Positions 18,090-27,722 of a stretch of DNA of 64,000 bases are shown piece after piece. Within the stretch, counting starts at the first letter, position 1. Each line of letters opens with the position of its first letter. The translations under genes were made by a program, and so were the position numbers. Under the pieces are notes generated by a model. It was not told the origin of the DNA. It saw only the letters and a program-made list of their open reading frames with translations, and did not search any database. The stretch is from AWTP1-18 sp036504515 (lineage in GTDB: Bacteria; Pseudomonadota; Gammaproteobacteria; Burkholderiales; Rhodocyclaceae), in contig DASXVA010000012.1 in the NCBI GenBank assembly GCA_036504515.1, forward strand, positions 593,808 through 657,807. The letters run 5' to 3'.

Positions 18090-20294
18090 ATGGAAATTAA
18101 GGTCAACTTTCTCGACAAGCTTCGTCTTGAGGCCAAGTTCGATGACTTCACGGTAATCGCCGATCAGCCGATCCGCTACAAGGGCGATGGCTCGGCACCG
18201 GGTCCCTTCGATTACTTTCTGGCTTCATCGGCTTTGTGTGCGGCTTACTTCGTGAAGTTGTACTGCGAAACCCGCAACATCCCCACCGACAACATTCGCC
18301 TGTCCCAGAACAATATTGTTGATCCGGAAAACCGCTACCAGCAGACGCTTCAGATTCAAGTCGAACTGCCGGCGGATATTTCCGCCAAAGACCGTCAGGG
18401 AATTTTGCGATCCATCGACCGTTGCACGGTAAAGAAGGTGGTGCAGACTGGGCCCGAGTTTGTGATTGAGGAAGTCGAAAATTTAGATGCCAATGCCCAG
18501 GCCTTGCTGACGCTGAATCCGGATTCAAAGGCGAGCACCTATATCGCTGGCAAGGATCTGCCCCTTGAGCAAACCATCGCCAATATGTCGGGCATTCTGG
18601 CGGGCTTGGGTATCAAGATTGAAATCGCGTCCTGGCGCAACATCGTTCCCAATGTGTGGTCGCTGCACATCCGCGATGCCCACTCGCCCATGTGTTTTAC
18701 CAATGGCAAGGGTTCCACCAAGGAAAGCGCCTTGGCTTCGGCCCTGGGCGAATTCATCGAGCGGGCGAATTGCAACCACTTCTACAACGACCAGTTCTGG
18801 GGAGAGGACATCGCGAATGCGGCTTTTGTGCACTACCCGGACGAGCGCTGGTTCAAGCCGGGCCGCAAGGATGCTCTACCGCCTGAAATTCTCGACGAGT
18901 ACTGCCTGCAGATTTACAACCCCGATGGCGAGTTGCGGGGTTCCCATCTGGTGGACACCAACTCCGGCAATGGGGCGCGCGGCATCTGTTCCCTGCCCTA
19001 TGTGCGCCAGTCCGATGGCGAGGTGGTGTACTTCCCCTCCAACCTGATCGACAACCTGTTTCTTAGCAATGGCATGAGTGCCGGCAACACCCTGGCCGAA
19101 GCCCAGGTGCAATGTCTGTCGGAAATTTTCGAACGGGCGGTAAAGCGCGAAATTCTGGAAGGTGAAATCGCACTGCCGGACGTGCCCGCCGAAGTGCTGG
19201 CGAAATACCCCGGCATTCTGGCCGGGATTCAGGGGCTGGAAGAGCAAGGCTTTCCGGTGCTGGTGAAAGATGCGTCCCTGGGTGGGGAGTATCCGGTGAT
19301 GTGCGTCACCCTGATGAACCCGCGTACCGGCGGCGTGTTTGCCTCCTTCGGCGCCCACCCCAGCTTTGAGGTGGCGCTGGAACGCAGTCTGACCGAGTTG
19401 CTGCAGGGGCGCAGTTTTGAAGGCCTGAACGATTTACCTCGGCCCACCTTTGAAAGCAACGCTGTGACCGAGCCGAACAATTTCGTCGAACATTTCATCG
19501 ATTCCAGCGGCGTCGTGTCCTGGCGCTTTTTCAGCGCCAAGGCCGATTACGATTTTGTCGAGTGGGACTTTTCCGGCCAGGGTGAAAACTCCAATGCCGA
19601 CGAAGCTGCAACCCTGTTCGGCATTCTCGAAGGACTGGGTAAAGAAGTGTACATGGCGGTGTATGACCAACTTGGCGCAACAGCCTGCCGCATCCTGGTG
19701 CCGGATTATTCGGAAGTCTATCCAGTGGAGGACTTGGTCTGGGACAACACCAACAAGGCCCTGTTGTTCCGCGCTGACATTCTGAACCTGCATCGCCTCG
19801 ACGATGCCAGCCTGCAAGCCCTGCTGGAACGGCTGGAAGACAGTGAGCTGGATGACTACACCGACATCATCACCTTGATCGGCATCGAGTTTGACGAAAA
19901 CACGGCCTGGGGCCAGCTAACAATTCTGGAACTGAAGCTGCTGATCAATCTCGCCTTGAAGCAATTCGAAGCTGCCCACGAACTGGTGGGCACCTTCCTC
20001 CAATACAACGAAAACACGGCCGAGCGCGGCTTGTTCTATCAAGCCCTGAATGTGGTGCTGGAAGTACTGCTGGACGACGACCTGGAATTGGCCGATTACG
20101 AGGCCAACTTCCGCCGGATGTTCGGCGACCCACGGATGAATGCAGTGATGGGGTCGGTGGACGGCTCTGTGCGCTTCTTTGGCTTAACGCCCACGAGCAT
20201 GAAACTGGAAGGGCTTGACCGGCATCAGCGCCTGATCGACAGCTACCAAAAACTGCACCGGGCCCGAGCCAAGGTGGCGAACTTAACCAAGTAA
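18090..20294 (+). CDS. ycaO: OsmC-YcaO fusion protein
   Basis: A 734-residue protein. Residues about 1-135 resemble OsmC/Ohr folds (FDYFLASSALCAAYFVKLYC). Residues about 150-590 form a YcaO domain very similar to E. coli YcaO (IEIASWRNIVPNVWSLHIRD, FTNGKGSTKESALASALGEF, LSEIFERAVKREI). The rest is a helical C-terminal region. YcaO enzymes activate amide carbonyls with ATP; E. coli YcaO assists RimO-dependent beta-methylthiolation of ribosomal protein S12. The OsmC cysteine may handle thiols or peroxides, but the fusion's substrate is unknown. There is no neighbouring peptide-toxin gene, so a RiPP role is unlikely. It follows the cassette island. Confidence 0.9.
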   Translation: MEIKVNFLDKLRLEAKFDDFTVIADQPIRYKGDGSAPGPFDYFLASSALCAAYFVKLYCETRNIPTDNIRLSQNNIVDPENRYQQTLQIQVELPADISAKDRQGILRSIDRCTVKKVVQTGPEFVIEEVENLDANAQALLTLNPDSKASTYIAGKDLPLEQTIANMSGILAGLGIKIEIASWRNIVPNVWSLHIRDAHSPMCFTNGKGSTKESALASALGEFIERANCNHFYNDQFWGEDIANAAFVHYPDERWFKPGRKDALPPEILDEYCLQIYNPDGELRGSHLVDTNSGNGARGICSLPYVRQSDGEVVYFPSNLIDNLFLSNGMSAGNTLAEAQVQCLSEIFERAVKREILEGEIALPDVPAEVLAKYPGILAGIQGLEEQGFPVLVKDASLGGEYPVMCVTLMNPRTGGVFASFGAHPSFEVALERSLTELLQGRSFEGLNDLPRPTFESNAVTEPNNFVEHFIDSSGVVSWRFFSAKADYDFVEWDFSGQGENSNADEAATLFGILEGLGKEVYMAVYDQLGATACRILVPDYSEVYPVEDLVWDNTNKALLFRADILNLHRLDDASLQALLERLEDSELDDYTDIITLIGIEFDENTAWGQLTILELKLLINLALKQFEAAHELVGTFLQYNENTAERGLFYQALNVVLEVLLDDDLELADYEANFRRMFGDPRMNAVMGSVDGSVRFFGLTPTSMKLEGLDRHQRLIDSYQKLHRARAKVANLTK

Positions 20295-20517
20295 AGCAAC
20301 TAGGACAAAGGGGCCCAGAAACCCGCCAGCGTGGCTATCGGCACGACGCGCTTGCCACTATAGCCCCGGAATCCCTTCGGGCTAATGCGTGGGGTGCTGC
20401 ATTTGAAGGACGGCCCGCGCTGTGGTACAAAGTGGGTCGATTCGGCTGCCTTCGCCGCCTCAGTCAGCGCGGGGCACACCGGACTTTTCGGAACACTCAC
20501 GCACGCCTCGTATCACC

Positions 20518-21750
20518 ATGCCCAAGATTTCCATCGACCGCCTGCGCCCCGGCGTTTTCATTTCGCTCGAAGGCATCGGGTGGATGGAGCACCCTTTTGT
20601 GCTCAACCGTTTTCGCATCTCGTCCCCCGACCAGATCGGTGCCCTGCGGCGCATGGGACTGACCGAGATCACCTGGGACCCGGCCAAGAGCACGGTGCAG
20701 CCCCTGGCGGATACGGTGCCGGCCGAGCCGGAGATCGACTTCGGCGCAGGCGCCCTCGAAGCCTTACTCAACGGCAAGAAAGATCGCGCCGCCAGGGTGC
20801 GTACCCAGCGCGACATGCTGGCGCGTTGTGCCCGCCTGTTCGACCAGGAAACCGCGACCATCCGCCAACTCATCACTGACCTGGGGCCACGGCCTAACGA
20901 AGCCCACGCAAAGGCGAGCGCCATGGTCGACGGTGTGGTTGGTGGTCTGCTGCGCGCCCCCAGCGTGGCAGTGCATCTGGTCAATAGCAAATCCCACGAA
21001 AGCGGCCTGCCGAATCACGCCATGAACGTGATGGTGCTCTCGCTCCTGATCGGCAAGACGCTCGGCCTGAGCGAAGAGGAAATGAAGCCCCTCGGCCTGG
21101 GTGCGATGTTCCATGATGTGGGGCTGTCCGACGTGCCCTCCCGGGTGCGCATGAATCCCAACCGCAATGCCAGCGAGGAACAGTTCTATCGCGGCCACAC
21201 CGGCTTTGGCATCAAGAACGTGGCAGGCATCCGCGACATCGACACCGCCGTGCGCAACATCATCGCCTGCCATCACGAGCGTTGGGACGGCAAGGGCTAC
21301 CCGAATGCACTGGCGGGCGCGAAGATTCCCAAACTGGCCCGGGTGGTGGCCATTGCCAACCGCTACGACAACCTGTGCAACCCCCTCGACACCAAGCCCG
21401 CCAGGGCCCCCGTCGAAGCCGTGGCGAGCATGTTCAAGGACGAAGGCGGATTCGACCCCGAATTTCTACGGGCATTTGTGAAGGCGCTGGGCGTATATCC
21501 ACCGGGCACTTTCGTCAATCTGTCGGATGGCAGCGTCGGTCTGGTGGTCGAGACCAACACCCGCGAACTGCTGCGCCCGCTGCTGATGATCTACGACGCC
21601 AGCGTGCCCCGCGAAGAAGCCCTGCTGCTGGACCTGAACGAGGCCGACGCCAAGATTGAAAGCGCCGCCAATCCAGCAGATTTGCCGCGGGAGGTGATTG
21701 AGTACCTGGCACCGCAAGGACGGGTTGATTTTTATTTGAGTCCTTCCTGA
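20518..21750 (+). CDS. HD-GYP domain c-di-GMP phosphodiesterase
   Basis: A 410-residue soluble enzyme predicted to degrade c-di-GMP. The N-terminus (MPKISIDRLRPGVFI, about 1-65) is the DUF3391 type often fused to HD-GYP. The HD-GYP domain (about 160-330) has intact metal residues in MFHDVG (His199-Asp200) and the signature HHERWDGKGYP (252-262). The start is ATG 20518, where family similarity begins; the frame runs further upstream without support. It lies 223 bp after ycaO and ends before a bidirectional terminator. Confidence 0.92.
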   Translation: MPKISIDRLRPGVFISLEGIGWMEHPFVLNRFRISSPDQIGALRRMGLTEITWDPAKSTVQPLADTVPAEPEIDFGAGALEALLNGKKDRAARVRTQRDMLARCARLFDQETATIRQLITDLGPRPNEAHAKASAMVDGVVGGLLRAPSVAVHLVNSKSHESGLPNHAMNVMVLSLLIGKTLGLSEEEMKPLGLGAMFHDVGLSDVPSRVRMNPNRNASEEQFYRGHTGFGIKNVAGIRDIDTAVRNIIACHHERWDGKGYPNALAGAKIPKLARVVAIANRYDNLCNPLDTKPARAPVEAVASMFKDEGGFDPEFLRAFVKALGVYPPGTFVNLSDGSVGLVVETNTRELLRPLLMIYDASVPREEALLLDLNEADAKIESAANPADLPREVIEYLAPQGRVDFYLSPS

Positions 21751-21811
21751 TGACAAAACTCTGCCCTGGCCGCATCGGAGATTTATAGGTCTGCGTAGAT
21801 CGTCAAAAAAT

Positions 21812-21840
21812 AAAAAGCCCGGTTACCGCCGGGCTTTTTA
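21812..21840. terminator. Bidirectional terminator between the HD-GYP gene and fdhE
   Basis: AAAAAGCCCGG ... CCGGGCTTTTT forms a GC stem flanked by A and T runs, so it can terminate transcription from either side. It lies between the two convergent genes. Confidence 0.88.
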
Positions 21841-21889
21841 TTTCGCAACACCAGATAGTCACCGCACGGCGCTCATTGATCAATGTAGC

Positions 21890-22753
21890 TCACTCACCCT
21901 GAAGCAAAAACGGGTTGATGCCTATCCGCTGATAGCCTTCTTCGCCCACCAGCAGATCAAGCCCGAGGGAGGCGAGATCGTCGGCCACCGCATCGACACC
22001 CGGCGCCTTGTCGGCCAGTAGCAGCTTGAGATAACTGTGGCAGTGGTCGCAGGTTTCTGCCCGGGCGGGGCCGTCCTGACTCTCGATGAAACGGTAGCTC
22101 ACATTGCTGCCATCACCGCAGGCCACACAGGCAGCGCGGACGTGATGCCAGGCGGTGTTGCATTGACCACAGTGGAGATAGCGCAGACCGCTGGCCTTGC
22201 CGACATGGTGGATGCCGGCGACAGGGGCGCTGCCGCAGACCGGACAGGTATGGGCAGTGGCCGGGGCATGAATGTCTTCAGCATTGAGACTTGCCGCGTG
22301 GCGGGTCCAGGCGACTTGTTGCGCGGCGACGATGAAAGGAGCCAGTTGCAGATCGCCTGCTTCCGCTTGTCCCGCTTCCAACCGTTCGGCCAGGGGCAGC
22401 AGCACATCATCCCCCGCCGTACTCAGGATGTTGACGGCGGTCAGGATGGGCAGGGGCAGATGGTTTGCCAGTAGCGCATCAAGAATCGCCCTCAGGTCCT
22501 GACGCCATTGTTCTTCCGGCGTGGCGGCAGCTTCAAGATTTTGCTCGGCGACTTTTTGCTGGGCATCGCTCAGGCTGGCGATAAAGGCAATCCATTCGTT
22601 CAGGCTGCTGCCGGGTACCAACTGGTGCAGACGTTCGGCCCGCAAACCGAAAATCCTGGCGAAGTCCGGCAGGCGCAGGGGGGAAGGAGATTGGCCGGGT
22701 ACCAAGCCGGCTTCGGCCATGGCGATCTCGTTATCGGAATTGATTGCATGCAT
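21890..22753 (-). CDS. fdhE: Formate dehydrogenase accessory protein FdhE
   Basis: A 287-residue cytoplasmic protein needed for assembly of active membrane formate dehydrogenase. The FdhE rubredoxin-like iron sites are seen as four CxxC motifs: CPVCGSAP, CGQC, CVACGD and CDHC, in the C-terminal half. The C-terminus (GINPFLLQGE) matches family ends. The start chosen is ATG 22753; the frame continues upstream into the regulatory region without similarity. It diverges from fdhA, its substrate. Confidence 0.92.
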   Translation of the reverse strand: MHAINSDNEIAMAEAGLVPGQSPSPLRLPDFARIFGLRAERLHQLVPGSSLNEWIAFIASLSDAQQKVAEQNLEAAATPEEQWRQDLRAILDALLANHLPLPILTAVNILSTAGDDVLLPLAERLEAGQAEAGDLQLAPFIVAAQQVAWTRHAASLNAEDIHAPATAHTCPVCGSAPVAGIHHVGKASGLRYLHCGQCNTAWHHVRAACVACGDGSNVSYRFIESQDGPARAETCDHCHSYLKLLLADKAPGVDAVADDLASLGLDLLVGEEGYQRIGINPFLLQGE

Positions 22754-23129
22754 GGTGGGGCGTGTCCAGCGGAGAAAGTTCTTCTTCAAACAGAAGCCCG
22801 GCAGCCAAGGGCTGCGTTGGGCGAAAGGCAATGTATCGCAAGAAGCGTGCGGCCTGCAGCGCCTTGGAGGCAATCGGCAAAAAGCAGGGCCGGTGCGGCA
22901 TTGCAGCGCAACGACAAGACTTATCCCTTTAAGGAAATGGGTCATTCTGTCCTTTCTGCCGGGACAGAATGACCCACATATTTCTATGCCTTTAGGCAAA
23001 GCCACGGAATTGACAGGGTTTTCCTCCGTGGCATGAAACCTGCCCGTGAAACGCCATACGAAGCGGCCCGGCACTGCCCCATTTGCAGATGCCCCGGCCA
23101 AAGACGTCACCGCTTCCCTAGGAGGATTC
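22754..23129. promoter_or_regulatory. fdhE-fdhA divergent regulatory region
   Basis: This 376-bp gap holds the promoters for both directions. The main feature is the long perfect palindrome at 22938-22976. A TTGACA (23010-23015) could be a -35 element for fdhA, but the matching -10 is poor. No convincing sigma-54 site or FNR box was found. Confidence 0.55.
22938..22976. promoter_or_regulatory. Long perfect palindrome, probable operator
   Basis: TGGGTCATTCTGTCC and its exact reverse complement are separated by 9 bases (15-bp arms). It lies about 155 bp before fdhA and 185 bp before fdhE. There is no T run next to it, so an operator for a dimeric regulator of formate dehydrogenase is more likely than a terminator. 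No regulator gene lies nearby. Confidence 0.7.
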
Positions 23130-26100
23130 ATGCAAGTTACACGGCGGCAGTTTTTCAAGATCACGACCGCAAGCGTTTCCGCTTCCGGCCTGACCCTGCT
23201 GGGCCTTTCCCCGGCAACAGCCCTGGCCGAGGTGCGCCAGTACAAGCTGGCCCGGGCCAAGGAAATCCGCAACACCTGTCCTTACTGTTCCGTCGGCTGC
23301 GGCGTACTGATGTACAGCCTGGGCGACGGCGCCAAGAACGCCAAGGCCGAGATCATCCACATCGAGGGCGACCCGGACCACCCCGTCAGCCGCGGCTCCC
23401 TGTGCCCCAAGGGCGCAGGCCTGCTGGACTTCATCCACAGCCCCAACCGGCTCAAGTATCCCGAAGTGCGGGAAGCGGGCAGCAGCGAATGGAAGCGCAT
23501 CTCCTGGCATGAGGCCGTGGAGCGTATTGCCAAGCACATGAAGGCCGACCGGGACGCCAACATCATCGCCAAGAACGCTGACGGTGTGCCTGTGAACCGC
23601 TGGCTGTCCACCGCCATGCTGACTGCTTCGGCTTCGTCCAACGAAACCGGCATCCTCACCCAGAAATTCATGCGCTCCCTCGGCATCGTCGGCACCGACG
23701 CCCAGGCCCGGGTCTGCCACGGCCCCACAGTGTCGGCCCTGGCCTCGACCTTTGGTCGCGGCGCCATGACCAACACATGGGTAGACATCAAGAACGCCGA
23801 CTTCATCCTGATCATGGGTGGCAACCCCGCCGAAGCCCACCCGGTGGGTTTCAAGTGGGCCATCGAAGCCAAGAAAAAGGGCGCCCACATCGTGGTGGTG
23901 GACCCGCGCTTCAACCGCTCGGCAGCAGTGGCCGACGAATACGTGCCGATCCGCGCCGGCTCCGACATTGTTTTCCTGGGCGGCATCATCAACTGGCTGA
24001 TCGCCAACGACAAGATTCAGTGGGACTACGTCAAGGCTTTCACCAACGCCAGCTACATCGTCAATGAAGGTTTCCATTTCGACGAAGGCCTGTTCTCCGG
24101 CTTTGACGAAAGCAAGGGCAAGTACGACCGCGCCACCTGGAGCTACGAGCTTGATGCCAAGGGCAACGCCAAGACCGATCCGAGCCTGAAGCACCCCTGC
24201 TGCGTGTGGAACCTGATGAAGGACCACTACGCCCGCTACACCCCCGAGGTGGTGACGGACATCACCGGCAGCCCGAAGGAAGGCTTCCTCTCGGTGTGCA
24301 AGTACCTGGGCGAAACCAGTACCGCCACCAAGGTCGGTACCATCCTCTACGCCCTGGGCTGGACGCAACACACGGTGGGTGCCCAGAACATTCGCACCAT
24401 GGCCATGATCCAGCTTCTGCTGGGCAACATCGGTATGGCCGGCGGCGGCGTCAATGCCCTGCGCGGCCACTCCAACATTCAAGGTCTGTCCGATCTGGGC
24501 CTGCTGTCCACCAGCCTGCCCGGCTACCTGACCCTGCCCAACGAAAAAGCCCACGGCACCTTCGCCGACTATCTGGAGAAGAACACGCCCAAGGCGCTGC
24601 AACCGGGCCAACTCAACTACTGGAGCAACACGCCCAAGTTCTTCGTCAGCCTGCTCAAGTGGTTCTGGGGCGACAAGGCCACCAAGGAAAACAACTGGGG
24701 CTACGACTGGCTGCCCAAGTGGGACAAGATGTACGACGTGCTGCAGGTGATGGACCTGATGCACCAGGGCAAGGTGAACGGTTTCATCGTGCAGGGCTTC
24801 AACCCCCTGACCTCCCTGCCCGATGCGAAGAAGACCACCGCCAGTTTTTCCAAGCTCAAGTACATGGTGGTGATCGACCCCATCACCACAGAGACTTCCA
24901 GCTTCTGGCGTAACCACGGCGAAAGCAACGACGTGGATACCGCCAGCATCAAGACCGAAGTGTTCCGCCTACCCTCCACCTGCTTTGCCGAGGAAGACGG
25001 CGCCATCGTCAACTCCTCCCGTTGGTTGCAGTGGCACTTCAAGGGAGCCGATGCTCCCGGCGAAGCCAAGAGCGATCAGGAAATCATCGCCGAGCTGTTC
25101 ACAGCCCTGCGCAAGCTCTATCAGGACGAAGGCGGAGCCGTGGCCGAGCCCATCCTCAACCTGTCCTGGCCCTACAAAAACCCCATGGAGCCGACGCCGG
25201 AAGAACTGGCGAAGGAACTCAATGGTCGCGCTTTGGCGGACATTCCCGACCCCAAGAATCCCGGCCAGTTCCTGGTCAAGAAGGGCGAGCAGATTCCCGG
25301 TTTCGCCGTGCTGCAGGACGATGGTTCCACCATGAGTGCCTGCTGGATCTTTGCCGGTAGCTGGACCCAGGCCGGCAACCAGATGGCCCGCCGCGATAAC
25401 AGCGATACAGGGCTGGGCAACACTCCGGGCTGGGCCTGGGCCTGGCCGGCCAACCGCCGCATCATCTACAACCGCGCCTCCTGCGACGCCGCCGGCAAGC
25501 CCTGGGATCCGAAGCGCAAGCTGATCGCTTGGAACGGCGAAAAGTGGGCCGGGGCCGATGTGCCCGACTTCAAGGTGGACTCCGCCCCCGCCGATGGCAT
25601 GAACCCCTTCATCATGAATCCCGAAGGGGTCGGTCGTCTGTTCTGTGTGGACAAGCTGGTGGACGGTCCTTTCCCCGAACACTACGAGCCCATGGAAAGC
25701 CCCATCGGCACCAACCCGCTGCACCCCAAGGTGATTACCAGCCCGGCGGTGCGCATCTTCAAGGCGGACAAGGATCGCCTCGGTAGCCACAAGGATTTCC
25801 CCTACGTGGGCACCACCTACCGCCTGACGGAACACTTCCAGTTCTGGACCAAGAATGTGCGCCTCAACGCCATTGCCCAGCCAGAGCAGTTCATCGAAGT
25901 GGGCGAAACCCTGGCGGCGGAAAAAGGCATCAAGGCCGGCGACTGGGTCAAGGTCAGTTCCAACCGGGGCTACATCAAGGCCAAGGCCGTGGTGACCAAG
26001 CGCATCCGCGCCCTCACCGTCAATAAACAGACCGTACACCAGATCGGCATTCCCCTGCATTGGGGCTGGGAGACCGTAGCCAAGAAGGGCTTCCTCTCCA

Positions 26101-26183
26101 ACAACCTGCCGCCGGCCGTGGGCGACTGCAATACGCAGACGCCGGAATACAAGGCCTTCCTGGTGAACATTGAAAAGATCTGA
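23130..26183 (+). CDS. fdhA: Formate dehydrogenase, catalytic molybdopterin subunit (FdnG/FdoG type)
   Basis: Oxidises formate to CO2 at a Mo/W bis-MGD centre on the periplasmic side. The 1017-residue product begins with a Tat signal (TRRQFFK at residues 4-10), then the [4Fe-4S] ligands Cys50, Cys53, Cys57 and Cys92. The metal ligand is Cys196 in QARVCHGPTVS, exactly where E. coli FdnG has selenocysteine, so no Sec insertion is needed. The start is ATG 23130 with AGGAGG 7 bases upstream. The operon continues with fdhB after 8 bp. Confidence 0.96.
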   Translation: MQVTRRQFFKITTASVSASGLTLLGLSPATALAEVRQYKLARAKEIRNTCPYCSVGCGVLMYSLGDGAKNAKAEIIHIEGDPDHPVSRGSLCPKGAGLLDFIHSPNRLKYPEVREAGSSEWKRISWHEAVERIAKHMKADRDANIIAKNADGVPVNRWLSTAMLTASASSNETGILTQKFMRSLGIVGTDAQARVCHGPTVSALASTFGRGAMTNTWVDIKNADFILIMGGNPAEAHPVGFKWAIEAKKKGAHIVVVDPRFNRSAAVADEYVPIRAGSDIVFLGGIINWLIANDKIQWDYVKAFTNASYIVNEGFHFDEGLFSGFDESKGKYDRATWSYELDAKGNAKTDPSLKHPCCVWNLMKDHYARYTPEVVTDITGSPKEGFLSVCKYLGETSTATKVGTILYALGWTQHTVGAQNIRTMAMIQLLLGNIGMAGGGVNALRGHSNIQGLSDLGLLSTSLPGYLTLPNEKAHGTFADYLEKNTPKALQPGQLNYWSNTPKFFVSLLKWFWGDKATKENNWGYDWLPKWDKMYDVLQVMDLMHQGKVNGFIVQGFNPLTSLPDAKKTTASFSKLKYMVVIDPITTETSSFWRNHGESNDVDTASIKTEVFRLPSTCFAEEDGAIVNSSRWLQWHFKGADAPGEAKSDQEIIAELFTALRKLYQDEGGAVAEPILNLSWPYKNPMEPTPEELAKELNGRALADIPDPKNPGQFLVKKGEQIPGFAVLQDDGSTMSACWIFAGSWTQAGNQMARRDNSDTGLGNTPGWAWAWPANRRIIYNRASCDAAGKPWDPKRKLIAWNGEKWAGADVPDFKVDSAPADGMNPFIMNPEGVGRLFCVDKLVDGPFPEHYEPMESPIGTNPLHPKVITSPAVRIFKADKDRLGSHKDFPYVGTTYRLTEHFQFWTKNVRLNAIAQPEQFIEVGETLAAEKGIKAGDWVKVSSNRGYIKAKAVVTKRIRALTVNKQTVHQIGIPLHWGWETVAKKGFLSNNLPPAVGDCNTQTPEYKAFLVNIEKI

Positions 26184-26191
26184 GGCACGAC

Positions 26192-27076
26192 ATGGCTCTG
26201 CATTCCCTCGACATCCTGCGCCGCTCCGCCACCACCACGCCCGCCCCCCAGGCGCGCAACCCCATGGAAGTGGCCAAGCTCATCGACGTTTCCATCTGCA
26301 TCGGCTGCAAGGCCTGTCAGGTGGCCTGCTCTGAATGGAACGAACTGCGGGAGGAAGTCGGTTCCTGCGTCGGCGTTTACGACAACCCCACCGACCTTTC
26401 CGCCCAGGCCTGGACGGTGATGCGCTTCAATGAAGTGGAAGAAAACGGCAAGCTGGAATGGCTGATCCGCAAGGACGGCTGCATGCACTGCGCCGACCCC
26501 GGCTGCCTCAAGGCCTGCCCTTCCCCCGGCGCCATCATCCAGTACAAGAACGGCATCGTGGACTTCCACGAAGAGAACTGCATCGGCTGCGGCTACTGCG
26601 TCACCGGCTGCCCTTTCAACGTGCCCCGCATCTCCAAGGACGACGGCAAGGCCTACAAGTGCTCCCTCTGTTCCGACCGGGTTGCGGTCGGCCAGGAGCC
26701 GGCCTGCGTGAAGACCTGCCCCACCGGCGCCATCCAGTTCGGTTCCAAGGAAGACATGATCGACGTGGCCAACACCCGCGTGGCCGACCTGAAGAAGCGC
26801 GGCTACGACCAGGCCGGCCTCTACAACCCGGAAGGGGTTGGCGGCACCCATGTCATGTACGTGCTGCACCACGCCGACCGGCCCGAGCTGTACAACGGCC
26901 TGCCGGTGAATCCCACCATCAGCGCCCTGGTGGGTTTGTGGAAGGGCTTCGCCAAGCCCCTGGCCATGCTCTCTTTGGGCGCCCTGGCCCTGGGCAGCCT
27001 GTTCCATTACGTGACCAAGGGCCCCAACGAGGTGTCCAAGGAAACCGAGAACGAAATCGAGAAGGAGGATGCATAA
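26192..27076 (+). CDS. fdhB: Formate dehydrogenase iron-sulfur (beta) subunit
   Basis: A 294-residue electron-transfer subunit with four [4Fe-4S] cysteine groups: CIGCKACQVAC (near 35), CMHCADPGCLKAC (near 97), CIGCGYCVTGC (near 130) and CSLCSDR...CVKTC (near 155-175). A single C-terminal membrane helix (about 252-272) anchors it, as in FdnH/FdoH. It passes electrons from FdhA to the cytochrome b subunit. Its stop codon abuts the next start codon. Confidence 0.96.
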   Translation: MALHSLDILRRSATTTPAPQARNPMEVAKLIDVSICIGCKACQVACSEWNELREEVGSCVGVYDNPTDLSAQAWTVMRFNEVEENGKLEWLIRKDGCMHCADPGCLKACPSPGAIIQYKNGIVDFHEENCIGCGYCVTGCPFNVPRISKDDGKAYKCSLCSDRVAVGQEPACVKTCPTGAIQFGSKEDMIDVANTRVADLKKRGYDQAGLYNPEGVGGTHVMYVLHHADRPELYNGLPVNPTISALVGLWKGFAKPLAMLSLGALALGSLFHYVTKGPNEVSKETENEIEKEDA

Positions 27077-27697
27077 ATGATCCGCGATCCCAAGGACATC
27101 AAGCGCTACAACGCCTCGGAACGGGCCAACCACTGGGTGGTGGGCATCAGCTTCATTTTGCTCGCCCTCTCCGGTCTGGCCTTTTTCCACCCGGCCTTCT
27201 TTCCCCTGACCCAGTTCTTCGGCGGCCCGGTCTGGTCCCGCATCCTGCATCCCTACATCGGTGTGCTGATGGCGACGGCCTTTATCGTAATCTTCTTTCG
27301 CTTCCGCCATCTGAACAAGGTGACGCCCATCGACATCGAATGGCTGAAGAAGGCCAAGAACATGGTGGACGGCAACGACCACGACATGCCGGAACAGGGC
27401 AAGTACAACGGCGGTCAGAAGGTCATGTTTTGGGCCCTGGCGGGCTGCATGCTGGCCATGACCCTGTCGGGCCTGCTGATCTGGCGCGCCTGGTTCCATT
27501 TCGACATCACCCTGGTTCGCCTCGGCGCCGTGGTACACGCGGCAGCCGGCGTCACCATGATCGGTTTCATCATGGTCCACGTCTATGCCGCCATCTGGGT
27601 CAAGGGCACCATCCGCGCCATGTGGTACGGCACGGTGACCCGAGCCTGGGCCAAGCAGCATCACCGCGGCTGGTATCGGCAGATCACGGGCAAATAA
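27077..27697 (+). CDS. fdhC: Formate dehydrogenase cytochrome b556 (gamma) subunit
   Basis: A 206-residue integral membrane subunit with four helices (about 18-38, 53-73, 115-135, 148-170) and histidines for heme b ligation (NHWVVG, HPYIGV, HAAAG, VHVYA). It reduces quinone with electrons from FdhB. It begins directly after the fdhB stop, with GGAGG upstream inside fdhB. The family is FdnI/FdoI. Confidence 0.95.
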   Translation: MIRDPKDIKRYNASERANHWVVGISFILLALSGLAFFHPAFFPLTQFFGGPVWSRILHPYIGVLMATAFIVIFFRFRHLNKVTPIDIEWLKKAKNMVDGNDHDMPEQGKYNGGQKVMFWALAGCMLAMTLSGLLIWRAWFHFDITLVRLGAVVHAAAGVTMIGFIMVHVYAAIWVKGTIRAMWYGTVTRAWAKQHHRGWYRQITGK

Positions 27698-27722
27698 GCC
27701 AGCGCTTGCTCACAACCACGCC

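Noticed and set aside
20300..20500. Small reverse-strand frame (66 codons) between ycaO and the HD-GYP gene
   Set aside because: No start signal and no recognisable family; the stretch looks like non-coding repeat sequence.
23118..24917. Long reverse-strand open frame opposite fdhA (about 600 codons)
   Set aside because: GC-rich codons leave the antisense frame open; the fdhA strand has all catalytic motifs and the reverse product matches nothing. The same holds for long antisense frames opposite nifK (4133-5701) and the NtrC-type gene (9901-11316).
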